35,409 nucleotides of DNA from Gemella sanguinis ATCC 700632 (GCF_000701685.1 NZ_JNJO01000019.1:1-35409), one strand, 5' to 3'. Positions 17,294 through 27,910 are shown, counted from the stretch's first letter. Notes: generated by a model from the letters alone, not told the origin. Numbers and translations: made by a program.

Positions 17294-17332
17294 AACTAGT
17301 CTTTGGATTTAATCCATAGGCTAGTTTTTTTA
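17294..17332 (+). terminator. Terminator of the DeoR-family gene
   Basis: AACTAG / CTAGTT outer stem (17294-17299 with 17321-17326) and TGGATT / AATCCA inner stem are followed by a T tract (to 17331). It begins 5 bases after the stop codon. Confidence 0.85.
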
Positions 17333-17334
17333 TT

Positions 17335-17366
17335 AAAAAGGCTAGGAAAATTTATTCCTAGCCTTT
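17335..17366 (-). terminator. Terminator of the M26 protease gene
   Basis: The perfect 12-bp stem AAAGGCTAGGAA / TTCCTAGCCTTT with a 6-base loop is followed on the minus strand by TTAATAAAAAA and preceded by T on the plus strand. It lies 11 bases past the minus-strand stop, back to back with the DeoR gene terminator. Confidence 0.85.
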
Positions 17367-17376
17367 ATTTTTAAAT

Positions 17377-20300
17377 CTATTTGAAAATAGAAGTTTTGAA
17401 ACTATCTGTTTGTTGAAGAAGTTTCTTGAAGACAGCTTCTTTTAGTTTTGTTGTATTATTTGTAGATACTGATTTACTACCGTTGTTATTAGTTTTTATA
17501 GTTGCGGCATCTTTAGCTGCAGCTTCTTTGAATAAGGCAAGTAAATCATTATATGAAGAAACTGTTGTTCCATTTATTTCAAATGTTGATAAACCATTTG
17601 AAGCTTTGTCTTTAACTTCTTTGAAGTATGCTTTTTTGAATTGTTCTAATGTTGAGAATTTACCATCAGAGATTTTGCTAATGATAAAGTCATCACCTAG
17701 AGTATTCTTACCACTGTTCTTAGCTTCTTGTTTATATTTATTAGTAGCATAACCTAGGAATCCTTTTTCATATCCATAGTAACCCCATAATCTAAATGTA
17801 TTATGTTTAAATGACATTCCTCCAGGAGAACCTTCACTTGTGTTACCACCGTATATACCTGTCATCATAGGTACGTTGACATATGCAGAAGAAAAATCAT
17901 TAGGTTTATAGATACCATTTCCAGGTCCGCGGTTTGTCATAAAGTTATTATCTACTAAGTCATCAACTGAGTTAAGTTGAATTTCTTTTTCAGCATCGTT
18001 TAGAGCACGAACATTGTCAAATTGGTTTTTCGAGTCACCTCTCATTTGTTTATCGACTTTCTTGAACCATAGATTATTTAGTTCTTTATTATTTTGACTA
18101 AGAACTGCATCAGCTTCAAGGTTATCTAACATCATAAGAGTATCATTATAACCTTTCATATAGTTATCAATATCTTCACGTGATTTAAGATCATTTGGAT
18201 TAGTATTATACCATTGGTTACCATCATTAGGTCTTTCAAATGCCATATTTAATCCTAATGCACCGTATTCACCTTGATGTCCTTGTGTAGCAGGTGATTG
18301 AAGCATACCTTGGGCAAAGGCTTCAACATCTGTACCTTCGCGGCGACCGAAATCACCGAAGTAAACAAGGCGGTCATTTAAGTGAGTAGTCTCGTGTGTG
18401 AAAGCAGAAGCTCCGTATTCACTAATCATATTAGACATTACGAATGTTACTTTAGCACGATTATCATTTGGATTATCGTAAATACTTGCATAAGCTCCAG
18501 CAACAGCTCCGTTATCACCGTAGTATTCTCCTACAGGTCCGTAGATTTCACGGATTGGAGCGTATACTTCAGTGCTGTTTTTGAATTGGCCGTAACGTTC
18601 AGGCCATCCTGGCCAACCGTGACCCCAAACATAGAATCCTTCCCAAACAGGATACACTATATCTTTAAATAATCTATTTTTAACTTTATCAAGAGACAAT
18701 CTGTGCCAGAAGTCAAGATAATTAATTTGACGTTGTGCAGCTAAATCAATCTCAGGTTTTAGTTTTTCTAAAGTAGTATTGTATTTATTAGCTGTTCCGT
18801 AAGACATAGTGTCATAAGTAGAGATTAGGAACATTTCTGTCTTATCTAGATTCAATAATGGAAGAATCATTTTTTTGTGTAATCCACGAGTTAAGTTATC
18901 GTAAGCACGATATTTATGCTCACCAACTCCTTCGTTTTGAGAAGCTTTTTCTACTACATAGACTTTATCTTTTGTGGCATCGATGAACCAATCGTTCATA
19001 TTATCAATATTAGTGAATAGTTTTCTATTGTAGTCTAGGAAACTATTTAAATCTCCAGATTTAGTATATTTAGCTAGAACTTCACCGAAAGCATCGTATG
19101 TTCTTGAACCACTGATATTATTCTCTTTAGATCCGATTTCAATTAATCTATCAAGAACATCGACATTTTTACCGTAGAAATCAGGTTTAAATAACATTAA
19201 TTCTTTAATGTTAACATCATCGAATTTAACACCGTAGTAACGATTTAAGTACGTTAAACCTAATAATAGGGCAGCTTTATTTTTCTCAACTTTATCAAGA
19301 ATCATTTGTTGAGCTGCGGAAGAATTATTAAGTTGGTGATCTTCATTTTCAACTAGTTTAGTTACTAATGTATTTAAATTAGCTTTTACATAATCGAAAC
19401 TTTCTTCTAAAAATAGATTTTTAATCGCATTTACTTTATTTGGTCCTGTTCTACCAAGTTTTTGGTAAATCGGATCAGATTGTAGCTCAATAGGGCTTAA
19501 GATATTTACGATACCGTTGATTAAAGCACTGTGATCTTTTTGAACGATATTAGGTGTATATTTAATACCTAAGTCAGTTACAGTGTATTCTTTAACATTA
19601 CTTAATCCTTCATCGCTAGAAGATAAGTTGAAGTAATTTTTTGTTCCATCTGCATAATGAACGATAATTTTATTTGCATCACTTAAGTCAGTTACAAAGT
19701 TATTGTTGTTCATAGGTGTAACTGAAAGAACTTCTTTAGTATTTAAGTTATGGTTCTTATCTAGTTTATTAGCTTGATATACAATGTAATCTTTGTTGTA
19801 GAATGGTTGTAATTTTTCAATATTTTTATAAGCTTGTTTATATTCAGGATTGTAATCTTGAATATTATTATATGCTGTTTCGCTAGTAGTTACGTTGTTT
19901 ATAGTATTCATACAATATGGATCACTTTCGAACTTGTCGGCTGTGATATTATAACCAGCAACACGAGCATCAGCTTCGTCTTTAGTTAAATGTTTAAGTT
20001 TATTAGGGTTCTTAGTATCTTTACCAGTTCCATCCTCTTCAGAACTATAACCAATTACTCCGAATAATTCTTTTACAAACGGTCCACCATCTTCATCGTT
20101 AACATCATTAGAACCAAATATTTCTTGTCCTTTGATTACTTTAGCGTATGTTACGTTGTTTTGGACAGTTCCATATGGCCATGTTTTAGCAGAAATACCA
20201 CCAACATTTCTAGTGTTTTTAACATCAAGTGTACCTTTAGCAACAGAATTTGTTAATTTTGCTTTAGTACCTGATAACCAGCTGTTTAGCATATATGTAA

Positions 20301-23300
20301 CGAAAGGAACAAGCATACTTGCGTTGGCATTATTAGCTGTGATTGTAGCATCAACATAGGCTCTATTAACAAACCCCATATAGTTAGAACCTGCAATACC
20401 ACCAACTGTTGAGTTATTACCTACAGAGTTGATTTTTCCAATAAATGCTACATTTTCAAGTTTACCATTTTCATCTATTTTATTAACTAATCCAGCAACA
20501 TCATTATTACCAGTTACTGAACCAGAAACTTTAACATCTTCGATTAAACCATTATTTTTAATATTAAATCCAATTGTCGCAATTTGGTTTTGTCCTGGTC
20601 TATCTATCTCAACATTTTCAAAGTTAATGTTTTTAATAGTACCACCGTTAATAACATTAAATAAAGGATGTTCTAAATCGTAGATACCAAAGCGTTTATC
20701 TCCATCACTTAAAAGTCTACCAGTAAATTCACTAGTAATATAAGATTTTCCATTAGGAACAATGTTACGAGCGCTCAAGCTTTGACCAAGTTTGAATTCA
20801 CCTGAAGGATTAGCTTGAATAGCATTTACTAATTCTCCAAAGTCGTAGTAAACATTGTTTTCGCTAGGTTTAGGTTTAGCGATGTGATAAGTATATGTTT
20901 CAGCAAAATTATTATTTGCATTACGTTGTACTAAATTATCAGCTACTGCAGTTACTTTGTAAACTTGTTTACCATCAACTGTAGTTTCTTCAATTTTTTG
21001 AACCCCTAGTAAATTAGTTTTGTGATCATTAGAAGTAATTTTTAGATAGTAATTACTTAAATCTTCAGGAATTGAAGATAAGCGAGTAGCATCTGTTTCT
21101 GTGTTGTTTTCGTATTTTATTAAATCAGTTCGTTTAATATCTTTGATTTCAATTTTCTTAAGGTCTAGTTGGATAGGTTGATCTGCAAGAGTTTCAGTTT
21201 CTTCACCATTTCCACGGTCATAAATCATAGTAGTAGATAATGTGTACTCTTTGTAGTAGTCAAGGTTATCCAGTAGAGCATCTAGACTATCTTTAGTTAA
21301 ATCTACAGTTTTTACAATAGTATCGCCTTTTTTCAGTGTTGCTTTAATAGATTTAATTTCAGTGTTAGTAGGATTATCTAGAGTGTACTTAGCTGTAGCT
21401 GTACGTTCTAAGTCTTTTTTCTCGATATTAGTAAAAGTTAATATAGGTTTTTCACTAAGTTTTACTAAGTTCTCAATAGCTTCTGTAAGACTCTTAGTAG
21501 CTTCATCTACTTTGTTTTGAGTAGCATCACTATCGTTAAAAATAGTATTCGCAGATGCTAATGTATTTTCTAAATCTTTCCATGTTTGAGTAGTGTGCTC
21601 TTCTTTACGTCTGCTGTTTGCAGAGTTAATAACATTTTGTAAAGCAGTTTTATCTACAGCAAGAGCTTTTATCGCATCTTCTAAAGCTTTAGTAGCTTCG
21701 TCTATTTCGCTTTGTTTTGGAAGCGGAGATGTTTGGTCGTTAACTTCTTTAGCTTTTAACTCTGCTTTTTGGAAGTTACCCCAAGACTCTTTGCTGTAAT
21801 CAGCTTCTTTTTTAGCTCCAGCAATATTTAATTGGTTTTTCAGTTCAGTTTTATCTACTGTTAGATTATCTATTGCTTTTTTCAGTTTTTCAGCAGCTTC
21901 ATCAATTTGTTGTTGTGTAGCATTTGGATTGTTTTTAACATCTTCTGCAGCTTTTTTAGCTTTTTCTAATTCGCTCCAACTATCATTGCTGTGGTCTGTA
22001 TCTTTTTTAGAACTTGCATCAGTTAATTGTTTCTCAAGTTCAGATTTATCAGTGTTTAGACCTTCAATAGCTGCTTGAAGTTTATTATTAATATGATCAA
22101 TTTCACTTTGTTTAGCATTACTGTTAGATTTGATTAACTCAGCTTCAGCTAAAACTTTTTGTAAGTTTTCCCAACTAGATGAGCTATAGTCTTCTTTTGT
22201 TTTTGCTTTAGAGTTTGTGATAGATTTTTCTAAATCAGATTTATCAACATTTAAAGCATCTAAAGCAGCTTTTAGTTTAGCGACTTGATCATCGACATCA
22301 CTTTGTTTAGTAGATTCAGAGTCGTAAATACCTTTAGCTGCATCTAAAATAGGCTGTAAAGCTTCATAACTAGTAGTAGAATAATCACCAGTCACAATAG
22401 CTTTAGCTTTATCTATTTGAGCTTTTAAAGCAGCTTTATCAATTTTTTCTTCTTGTTTTTCCTCTGGTTTAGGTGTTGGTGTTGGAGTAGGTGTAGGTTG
22501 TGGAACAACTTCTTCCTTAGTACCAACAGCTATTATTTTATTAACAGGTTGTTTAGTAATTGAACTTCCAACAACTTTGCTAGTTGTAACTCCATTTGTT
22601 GTAGTAAATTCTGTTGTTACAGTACGTTCACCGTTAACACCTTCTTGAATAACTTTAGTTTGCCCTTTAGGTAGATTTGCATCATTTTGAGTTATTGTCT
22701 CGAAAGGAACGACTTCAGTAGAACTCTTAGTAGTGACTACAGGTTTAGTACTAGTATCCGGAGTTGGTGTTGGACTCGGAGTTGGTGTTGGACTCGGAGT
22801 TGGAGTCGGAGCCGGAGTTGGTGTTGGAGCCGGTGTTGGAGCCGGTGTTGGAGCCGGTGTTGGAGTTGGTATTGGACTCGGAGTTGGACTCGGAGTCGGT
22901 GTCGGAGTCGGAGCCGGTTTTGGAGTTGGCGTTGGACTCGGTGTTGGTGTTGGAGTTGGGCTCGGAGTTGGACTCGGTGTTGGAGTTGGAGTTGGGCTCG
23001 GAGTTGGACTCGGTGTTGGTGTTGGAGTTGGGCTCGGAGTTGGAGTCGGAGTCGGTGTTGGAGTTGGAGTCGGAGTAGGACTCGGCGTTGGTTTTGGAGT
23101 TGGAGTCGGAGTCGGTTTTGGACTTGGCGTTGGAGCCGGAGTTGGTTGTGGAACAACTACTTCCTTAGTACCAATAACGACTATTCTATTAGTAGGTTGC
23201 TTAGTAATAGAACTACTAATAACTTTGCTAGATTTCGAACCATTAACCTCAGAAACTTCAGTTAAAATAGTACGTTCACCATTAACACCTTCTTGAATAA

Positions 23301-24111
23301 CTTTAGTTTGCCCTTTAGTAAGACTCGCATCATATTGAGTCATAGTCTCAAAAGCAACAGCTTCTGTAGTAACTTTTAATTCCGGTTTATTTTCAACTAA
23401 TATTTTATCTCCAGTATTTGGTGTTGTTTTATATTGGAATGGAGTAGTTGGTTTAGTTCCTAATTTTTTATTTCCTTCTTTAGTTGAAGAATTAGGTAAA
23501 GTGTCTAAATCTTTAAGAGTAAAGTAACCAACATAGCAATATCCATCAATATCAATAACACCATTAGCTAATTCGCTAGAATTATTAATAACTTTTTGAT
23601 TGTTATATTGAACAAGTTGTTTATTCTCAAAAGCAAATGATTCATAAGGTAGAACTATACTTTGACCCATTGCTCCGATTAATACAACGCTTAGCACTTT
23701 ATTTCTATGTTTTTTAGAAAGTAAAAGAACTACAAGAACAGCAGAACCTAGACCTAATCCAGCTAGAGGAAGTGAACTTTGACCTGTGTTAGGTAATGTT
23801 TTTACCTCTGTTGAATTTTTATCTTCTTTGTGCGTACAGTTAGCTTCTTTTTTATAAACCATATAATAAGTTTCGCCCTCATTTATGTCATTAGGGACGC
23901 TTTTCTTAATTAAGGTTTTTTCTGCCTCTGTTAATTCATTTTCCGCTAAGTAAGTGAACTTAACATTAGTGCTTTTTGTTTCAGCAGCATGAACATCAGT
24001 TGGTACAAAACTACCAAAAATTAAGGCACCAATAATAACAGGCGCCGCACCAAAAGAAAGCTTTCTAATAGAAAACTTTAAAACTTTATTGTTATTTTTA
24101 TTATTCTTCAT
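17377..24111 (-). CDS. M26-family zinc metalloprotease (ZmpB / IgA1 protease-like)
   Basis: A 2244-residue surface protease. The ATG at 24111 has AAAAAGG 6 bases upstream and AGGAG a little further. A TTG further up overlaps the promoter. Domains in order: YSIRK-type signal ([16 protein letters not shown]), an N-terminal LPNTG at 106-110 followed by two hydrophobic segments (about 111-160), a G5 domain (about 242-317), a Pro-Thr/Ser linker (about 320-455), a second G5 domain (about 459-535), five FIVAR repeats of about 65 residues (about 554-890), an M26 N-terminal domain with GLUG-like repeats (about 1080-1350), and the catalytic region. HETTH lies at 1906-1910 with Glu1930, 20 residues after the second His, the M26 spacing. 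There is no C-terminal sorting signal. The N-terminal LPXTG layout is normal for streptococcal Zmp/IgA1 proteases. The substrate (IgA1, mucin or other) cannot be read from sequence. Confidence 0.92.
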   Translation of the reverse strand: MKNNKNNNKVLKFSIRKLSFGAAPVIIGALIFGSFVPTDVHAAETKSTNVKFTYLAENELTEAEKTLIKKSVPNDINEGETYYMVYKKEANCTHKEDKNSTEVKTLPNTGQSSLPLAGLGLGSAVLVVLLLSKKHRNKVLSVVLIGAMGQSIVLPYESFAFENKQLVQYNNQKVINNSSELANGVIDIDGYCYVGYFTLKDLDTLPNSSTKEGNKKLGTKPTTPFQYKTTPNTGDKILVENKPELKVTTEAVAFETMTQYDASLTKGQTKVIQEGVNGERTILTEVSEVNGSKSSKVISSSITKQPTNRIVVIGTKEVVVPQPTPAPTPSPKPTPTPTPKPTPSPTPTPTPTPTPTPTPSPTPTPTPSPTPSPTPTPTPSPTPSPTPTPTPSPTPTPKPAPTPTPTPSPTPSPIPTPTPAPTPAPTPAPTPTPAPTPTPSPTPTPSPTPTPDTSTKPVVTTKSSTEVVPFETITQNDANLPKGQTKVIQEGVNGERTVTTEFTTTNGVTTSKVVGSSITKQPVNKIIAVGTKEEVVPQPTPTPTPTPKPEEKQEEKIDKAALKAQIDKAKAIVTGDYSTTSYEALQPILDAAKGIYDSESTKQSDVDDQVAKLKAALDALNVDKSDLEKSITNSKAKTKEDYSSSSWENLQKVLAEAELIKSNSNAKQSEIDHINNKLQAAIEGLNTDKSELEKQLTDASSKKDTDHSNDSWSELEKAKKAAEDVKNNPNATQQQIDEAAEKLKKAIDNLTVDKTELKNQLNIAGAKKEADYSKESWGNFQKAELKAKEVNDQTSPLPKQSEIDEATKALEDAIKALAVDKTALQNVINSANSRRKEEHTTQTWKDLENTLASANTIFNDSDATQNKVDEATKSLTEAIENLVKLSEKPILTFTNIEKKDLERTATAKYTLDNPTNTEIKSIKATLKKGDTIVKTVDLTKDSLDALLDNLDYYKEYTLSTTMIYDRGNGEETETLADQPIQLDLKKIEIKDIKRTDLIKYENNTETDATRLSSIPEDLSNYYLKITSNDHKTNLLGVQKIEETTVDGKQVYKVTAVADNLVQRNANNNFAETYTYHIAKPKPSENNVYYDFGELVNAIQANPSGEFKLGQSLSARNIVPNGKSYITSEFTGRLLSDGDKRFGIYDLEHPLFNVINGGTIKNINFENVEIDRPGQNQIATIGFNIKNNGLIEDVKVSGSVTGNNDVAGLVNKIDENGKLENVAFIGKINSVGNNSTVGGIAGSNYMGFVNRAYVDATITANNANASMLVPFVTYMLNSWLSGTKAKLTNSVAKGTLDVKNTRNVGGISAKTWPYGTVQNNVTYAKVIKGQEIFGSNDVNDEDGGPFVKELFGVIGYSSEEDGTGKDTKNPNKLKHLTKDEADARVAGYNITADKFESDPYCMNTINNVTTSETAYNNIQDYNPEYKQAYKNIEKLQPFYNKDYIVYQANKLDKNHNLNTKEVLSVTPMNNNNFVTDLSDANKIIVHYADGTKNYFNLSSSDEGLSNVKEYTVTDLGIKYTPNIVQKDHSALINGIVNILSPIELQSDPIYQKLGRTGPNKVNAIKNLFLEESFDYVKANLNTLVTKLVENEDHQLNNSSAAQQMILDKVEKNKAALLLGLTYLNRYYGVKFDDVNIKELMLFKPDFYGKNVDVLDRLIEIGSKENNISGSRTYDAFGEVLAKYTKSGDLNSFLDYNRKLFTNIDNMNDWFIDATKDKVYVVEKASQNEGVGEHKYRAYDNLTRGLHKKMILPLLNLDKTEMFLISTYDTMSYGTANKYNTTLEKLKPEIDLAAQRQINYLDFWHRLSLDKVKNRLFKDIVYPVWEGFYVWGHGWPGWPERYGQFKNSTEVYAPIREIYGPVGEYYGDNGAVAGAYASIYDNPNDNRAKVTFVMSNMISEYGASAFTHETTHLNDRLVYFGDFGRREGTDVEAFAQGMLQSPATQGHQGEYGALGLNMAFERPNDGNQWYNTNPNDLKSREDIDNYMKGYNDTLMMLDNLEADAVLSQNNKELNNLWFKKVDKQMRGDSKNQFDNVRALNDAEKEIQLNSVDDLVDNNFMTNRGPGNGIYKPNDFSSAYVNVPMMTGIYGGNTSEGSPGGMSFKHNTFRLWGYYGYEKGFLGYATNKYKQEAKNSGKNTLGDDFIISKISDGKFSTLEQFKKAYFKEVKDKASNGLSTFEINGTTVSSYNDLLALFKEAAAKDAATIKTNNNGSKSVSTNNTTKLKEAVFKKLLQQTDSFKTSIFK
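21440..22450 (-). repeat. Five FIVAR-domain repeats within the M26 protease
   Basis: Five diverged units of about 65 residues each begin DK(A/S/T)xL and contain (Y/H)(S/T)xx(S/T)(W/Y)xxL followed by QxxxDxxxxxLxxAIxxL. FIVAR modules occur in staphylococcal and streptococcal adhesins and may add sugar or matrix binding. Confidence 0.85.
22750..23148 (-). repeat. Pro-Thr/Ser coding repeat in the M26 protease linker
   Basis: About 400 bases of a six-base-period repeat encode alternating Pro with Thr, Ser or Ala between the two G5 domains. It opens long false frames in all other phases. Its base composition is far more G+C-rich than the flanks. Confidence 0.95.
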
Positions 24112-24147
24112 AAAATACCTTTTTCTCCTAGTTTGTCTTTCATTGCC

Positions 24148-24176
24148 ATTATATTCTATCAAAAAGAGCGTTTTAA
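24148..24176 (-). promoter_or_regulatory. Candidate promoter of the M26 protease gene
   Basis: On the minus strand TTAAAA (24176-24171) and a perfect TATAAT (24153-24148) are 17 bases apart. The -35 is weak. The leader before the ATG at 24111 would be about 30 bases. Confidence 0.5.
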
Positions 24177-24481
24177 TGCAAAGAAACTACTTATTATTTT
24201 AAGGAAAATTTTTTAAAAATTATGCAGCTTAAATAGAGTATGTAAACTTTAAATAAACTAACAAAAATTAAAATATAACAAGTACAATACTGTAATATAA
24301 TTTAGGTATTACAGAAAACAATAATGTTAAAGTCGCTAAAGGTTTGTAAATACATAAAAAATAATGTGGTTTAATAATAAAAAATCTAAAAAAATATTAT
24401 ATTGAAAAGATGTTATTTAACAGAACTCTAAAAAAATGAAAAAATCCTTATGTGAGTTAATCTAACATAATATTAAAATAG
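24177..24481. other. A+T-rich intergenic region, nothing recognised
   Basis: This lies between the divergent M26 protease and Gate-domain transporter genes. I see no credible open reading frame, RNA gene or strong hairpin. Confidence 0.5.
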
Positions 24482-24511
24482 TTGCCAGAATAATGAGGAA
24501 AATGTTATAAT
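24482..24511 (+). promoter_or_regulatory. Promoter of the Gate-domain transporter gene
   Basis: TTGCCA (24482-24487) and TATAAT (24506-24511) are 18 bases apart, and the -10 is extended (TGTTATAAT). Confidence 0.75.
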
Positions 24512-24592
24512 ATGTGTAAGGGTGTAGTAGAACAGAGAACGAAAAAAGTAAATCAAATTCATAATAAGTAAAATAAAGGAAGGATGATTTTT

Positions 24593-25768
24593 ATGTCTAG
24601 GGATAACAATGATAGGCGGAAAGATAAGAGAATAGTTAAAAAGGCGATAAGTTTGGAAACATATGTTTTCTTAGGAATTTTCTTTTTAATTTTTGGATTA
24701 ATGGCTCATAAAATGGGAACACCATTAATGTTTAAGACTATGATGGCAACAGCTCATGATTTATTACTAAATACAGTATTCTTTATTATGGCGATGGCTG
24801 TTATAGCGGGTGCAATAAGTGCACTTTTATCAGAGTTCGGAGCGATAGCTTTAATTAACAAAATATTTGCACCCTTGATGAAGCCTCTTTGGGGAATGCC
24901 AGGAGCTAGTGTAACTGGGGCAATTGCAACATATTTATCTGATAACCCTGCGATTATTCCATTTGCGAAAGATAAACGATTTGTTTCATTTTTCAAAAAG
25001 TATCAAGTACCAGCATTATGTAACTTAGGTACAGCGTTTGGTATGGGGCTTATCGTAACAATGTTTATGATGGGACAAGGTGATGGATATATTAAAGCAG
25101 CTATTATAGGTAATATAGGGGCAATTATTGGTAGTATTGTCAGTGTACGCTTAATGCTTAGAGAAACTAAAAAATATTACGGTGATGAAGCAAATGATCC
25201 AGTTGTTGAAATAACAAATGATGATGACTCACCTGAAAAAGTAAGAATAATAAGAGATGGAAATACATTCCAACGAGTTTTAGATACTTTATTAGAAGGT
25301 GGTAAAACAGGGGTTGAAATGGGATTAGCAATTATACCAGGGGTACTTATAGTTTGTACATTTGTAATGATGTTAACATTCAAGATGCCAGCAGATGGTT
25401 ATACTGGTGCAGCTTATGAAGGTGTAGGATTCTTACCATGGCTAGGAGAAAAATTAACATTTATTCTTGAACCATTATTTGGATTCAAATCAGCAGAAGC
25501 AATAGCCTTCCCAATAACTGCATTAGGAGCGGTTGGTGGAGCTATTTCACTAGTACCAGAGTTCCTGAAAAGCGGACTTATAGGAGCTAATGATATTGCA
25601 GTATTTACAGCTATGGGTATGTGTTGGAGTGGATACTTAAGTACACATATCGGTATGATGGATGCTTTAGGAGTAAGAAAATTATCTTCAAAAGCTATAA
25701 TTTCACATACAATCGGTGGTATAGTAGCTGGTATAATAGCCCACTACTTATTCTTATTATTAGGATAG
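24593..25768 (+). CDS. Nucleoside-recognition (Gate) domain membrane protein, CD0519/CD1768-like
   Basis: A 391-residue polytopic membrane protein. The ATG at 24593 is preferred because GGAAGG sits 9 bases before it. The in-frame ATG at 24584 directly abuts that site. After a basic N-terminus (about 1-20) come about 9-10 hydrophobic segments in two halves, with a charged cytoplasmic loop near 190-225. The Gly-rich helices (GMPGASVTGAIATYLSDNPAIIPFA, split by turns, in the first half; AIAFPITALGAVGGA and MGMCWSGYLSTHIGMMDALG in the second) fit the Gate domain found in nucleoside transporters and spore-maturation SpmA/B-like proteins. I recall Clostridioides homologs of this type, without known substrate. 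The gene is alone between promoter and terminator, so context does not name a substrate. Confidence 0.75.
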   Translation: MSRDNNDRRKDKRIVKKAISLETYVFLGIFFLIFGLMAHKMGTPLMFKTMMATAHDLLLNTVFFIMAMAVIAGAISALLSEFGAIALINKIFAPLMKPLWGMPGASVTGAIATYLSDNPAIIPFAKDKRFVSFFKKYQVPALCNLGTAFGMGLIVTMFMMGQGDGYIKAAIIGNIGAIIGSIVSVRLMLRETKKYYGDEANDPVVEITNDDDSPEKVRIIRDGNTFQRVLDTLLEGGKTGVEMGLAIIPGVLIVCTFVMMLTFKMPADGYTGAAYEGVGFLPWLGEKLTFILEPLFGFKSAEAIAFPITALGAVGGAISLVPEFLKSGLIGANDIAVFTAMGMCWSGYLSTHIGMMDALGVRKLSSKAIISHTIGGIVAGIIAHYLFLLLG

Positions 25769-25783
25769 ATAAAATAGATAAAA

Positions 25784-25817
25784 AAATGCTGAGTACATAA
25801 TGTGCTTGGTATTTTTT
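25784..25817 (+). terminator. Terminator of the Gate-domain transporter gene
   Basis: AAATGCTGAGTACA pairs with TGTGCTTGGTATTT across a TAA loop, 14 pairs of which four are G-T wobbles, followed by a run of T. Confidence 0.75.
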
Positions 25818-25824
25818 TGCGTTC

Positions 25825-25842
25825 ATAGTCTATGTAGACTAT
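25825..25842. promoter_or_regulatory. 18-bp palindrome upstream of the methyltransferase promoter
   Basis: ATAGTCTA-TG-TAGACTAT is a perfect 8+8 inverted repeat with a 2-base centre. It lies 18 bases upstream of the -35 at 25861. The size and symmetry suit a dimeric regulator's operator. No T tract follows it, so it is not an obvious terminator. Confidence 0.4.
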
Positions 25843-25860
25843 AAATTAAGAAGCCAAATT

Positions 25861-25889
25861 TTGATAAATAGTATAAGGTATAGTATAAT
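25861..25889 (+). promoter_or_regulatory. Promoter of the methyltransferase operon
   Basis: TTGATA (25861-25866) and a perfect TATAAT (25884-25889) are 17 bases apart. The leader to the ATG at 26003 is about 105 bases. Confidence 0.8.
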
Positions 25890-26002
25890 TAACGAAAAGT
25901 AGCAAAAGAAGCTAAAAAGACTTTGCAATAGAGTTTTTCAGTGTAGTTACTAAGAAAAATAAATTGATGAAATAAATGTTTATAAAGAATAAGAGGGAAA
26001 AG

Positions 26003-26800
26003 ATGGAAAATTATAATAATGATAAAAATACATATATCACACGTATGAATAAAACAGCCTTATCTAAATTCGATGTATTAAAACCTTATTTAAAGAAAAA
26101 AACTAAAGTACTTGATTATGGTTCAGGAATTTCACCTGAATTTATTAAGAGTGTTCAACAAACAGGTGCGAAATACTATGCTTATGATATTTCACCAACA
26201 GTACAAAATGAATTGGCTAATTTAAATATCGATGTTATTACTGATGAGAATTTAGAGAAAAGTAAAGAAAAATATGACATTATTTTTTTGTCAAGTGTCT
26301 TTCATGAAATAATAAGTTATATGTCTCGTCCTGAGAGAACTAAAGTATTAAAACAAATATATAGAAACTTAAAAAAAGACGGGAAACTTATTATAAGAGA
26401 TTGGGCTAATAACAATTCTGATAAACTATATAAAATAAATACGAAAAGTGAAAAAGCTAGCAAAGAAGTTGATAGATGGGTTAAAAAACTTAAAGAAAAT
26501 TCAATTATACAAAATGTCGAAAAGACTAATAATAAAGAATACAAAACTACAGAAAAAGAAGCTTATGAAGTTATATTTCATGTGGTTTGGGGCTTACAGT
26601 CACTTGAAAGAGAAAGTAAAGAAGAATACAATATTCAAGATTATTTAGAAAAGTGGTTACTTAACCCATTAAACTTCAAAGTATCTAGCGTAATAGAAGA
26701 GAAGGATGAGAGTTATTTACAGTATTTACAAAAATATTTTAAATTAGATGAAGTACCTTTTAATACGAAATGTATACTGGTGTTAGAAAAAGATATTTAA
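26003..26800 (+). CDS. Class I SAM-dependent methyltransferase
   Basis: A cytosolic protein of 265 residues. The ATG at 26003 follows AGAGGG at a normal distance. An upstream ATG at 25976 has no ribosome binding site. Motif I, VLDYGSGISPEFI (about 34-46), binds the S-adenosylmethionine. YYAYDIS (about 56-62) is the motif II region, DIIFLSSVFHEI (about 86-97) is motif IV, and LKKDGKLIIRDW (about 121-132) is the post-motif region. The fold is that of Methyltransf_11/25 enzymes. The C-terminal about 110 residues are less typical and may hold the substrate site. The substrate is unknown. It heads a likely three-gene unit with two small membrane-anchored paralogs (41-base gap, no internal promoter or terminator seen). 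Confidence 0.85.
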   Translation: MENYNNDKNTYITRMNKTALSKFDVLKPYLKKKTKVLDYGSGISPEFIKSVQQTGAKYYAYDISPTVQNELANLNIDVITDENLEKSKEKYDIIFLSSVFHEIISYMSRPERTKVLKQIYRNLKKDGKLIIRDWANNNSDKLYKINTKSEKASKEVDRWVKKLKENSIIQNVEKTNNKEYKTTEKEAYEVIFHVVWGLQSLERESKEEYNIQDYLEKWLLNPLNFKVSSVIEEKDESYLQYLQKYFKLDEVPFNTKCILVLEKDI

Positions 26801-26841
26801 AGAGATGTATATAAAGAATAAAGAAATAAGAGGAAGTCATA

Positions 26842-27333
26842 TTGAGTAGAATTTTTAAAGTAATATTATTGCTGTTTTTTATAGCTCCAGTAATAGTAAT
26901 CTTGTATGATACATTAGCAGCCCCTAAAGTCTTAACTAGAGAAAATAACAAAGGTAATGAGTATGAACAACTTGACAGACTAATGAATACAACAAGATAT
27001 GCAGAACAGGTGAGAAAAGCGGGATACGAAGTAGATGATTATGATTTGCAGATGATGGACAGAATACCAGTGTTAGAAACTAAAGGAAAAAATAAACTAA
27101 GTATTGAATCTCCTATGGATAAAACTATACATATAAATACTGAAGAAGATCGCAATTTAATAATTTTTAATAAGGATATGACTATTACGGGAAGTGTAAT
27201 AAGCCAAGGCGAAGATAAGCCCAGTAGAAAGTTAACAGAAGAAGAAAAGAGCAAGTATGAAAAAGAGATAAAACAAGAAATAAATAAGCTATTGGATGAT
27301 GTTTATAAGGCGGGAGAGGGAGAAAAACAATAG
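26842..27333 (+). CDS. Small membrane-anchored protein, tandem paralog 1 (TTG start)
   Basis: The family is not recognised. The frame uses a TTG start at 26842, about 5 bases after GAGGAAG. The second copy has ATG at the aligned position, which supports this start. The 163-residue product begins with one hydrophobic helix, VILLLFFIAPVIVILYDTL (about 7-25), then an extracytoplasmic or peripheral domain with the motifs YEQLDRLMNTTRY, DRIPVLETKG and NLIIFN. It ends in a Lys/Glu-rich helix with LLDDVYKAGEG. It is followed 11 bases later by a close paralog. Both probably belong to the methyltransferase transcript. Confidence 0.7.
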   Translation: MSRIFKVILLLFFIAPVIVILYDTLAAPKVLTRENNKGNEYEQLDRLMNTTRYAEQVRKAGYEVDDYDLQMMDRIPVLETKGKNKLSIESPMDKTIHINTEEDRNLIIFNKDMTITGSVISQGEDKPSRKLTEEEKSKYEKEIKQEINKLLDDVYKAGEGEKQ

Positions 27334-27344
27334 AGGAAAAAGAA

Positions 27345-27836
27345 ATGATGAGTAGAATGTTTAAAGTAATATTATTGCTGTTTTTTATAGCTCCAGTAAT
27401 AGTGATTTTGTATGATACATTAGCAGCCCCTAAAGTCTTAACTAGGGAAAATAATAAAGGTAATGAGTATGAACAACTTGAAAGATTAATGAATACAACA
27501 AGATATAGAGGACAGGTAAATAAAGCAGGATATGAAGTAGATGAAAATGATATAATGATGGATAGAATACCGGTGTTAGAAACTAAAGGGGAAACAAAGT
27601 TTATTATTCAATCTCCTACGAATAGTAAAAAAATATATGTATATATAACTGGGTATCTTAACCTTATTATTTTTGATAGGAATATGAGTATAGTTGATAG
27701 CTCTATAGATCAAGGCAAAGATAAACCTAGTAGAGAATTAACAGAAGAAGAAAAGAGCAAGTATGAAAAAGAGATAAAACAAGAAATAAATAAACTGTTG
27801 GATGATGTTTATAAGGCGGGAGAAAAAATGCAATAG
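27345..27836 (+). CDS. Small membrane-anchored protein, tandem paralog 2
   Basis: A second copy of the preceding gene, also 163 residues. It starts with two consecutive ATG codons after AGAGG. The first about 80 residues (hydrophobic anchor and YEQLERLMNTTRY segment) and the last about 45 (LTEEEKSKYEKEIKQEINK to the C-terminus) are nearly identical to copy 1. The middle (about 85-118) differs strongly: copy 1 has IESPMDKTIHINTEED and copy 2 has IQSPTNSKKIYVYITGY. No known domain was recognised. A terminator follows, so this is the last gene of the unit. Confidence 0.7.
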   Translation: MMSRMFKVILLLFFIAPVIVILYDTLAAPKVLTRENNKGNEYEQLERLMNTTRYRGQVNKAGYEVDENDIMMDRIPVLETKGETKFIIQSPTNSKKIYVYITGYLNLIIFDRNMSIVDSSIDQGKDKPSRELTEEEKSKYEKEIKQEINKLLDDVYKAGEKMQ

Positions 27837-27849
27837 AATATGTTAAAAC

Positions 27850-27880
27850 GGACGCGATAATTTTCACGTCCTTTTTCTTT
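27850..27880 (+). terminator. Terminator after the tandem paralogs
   Basis: GGACGCG pairs with CACGTCC with one mismatch around an A+T loop, followed by TTTTTCTTTT. Confidence 0.8.
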
Positions 27881-27910
27881 TAAGAATCAAATATAATTTT
27901 TTTCAGTACC

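Noticed and set aside
22687-23296. Several overlapping open frames opposite the Pro-Thr linker of the M26 protease
   Set aside because: They encode Gly-Val or Trp-Ser-Arg monotony from the antisense of a six-base repeat, without translation signals.
24112-24162. Upstream N-terminal extension of the M26 protease
   Set aside because: It would start with TTG inside the promoter. The ATG at 24111 has a good ribosome binding site and begins the signal peptide.
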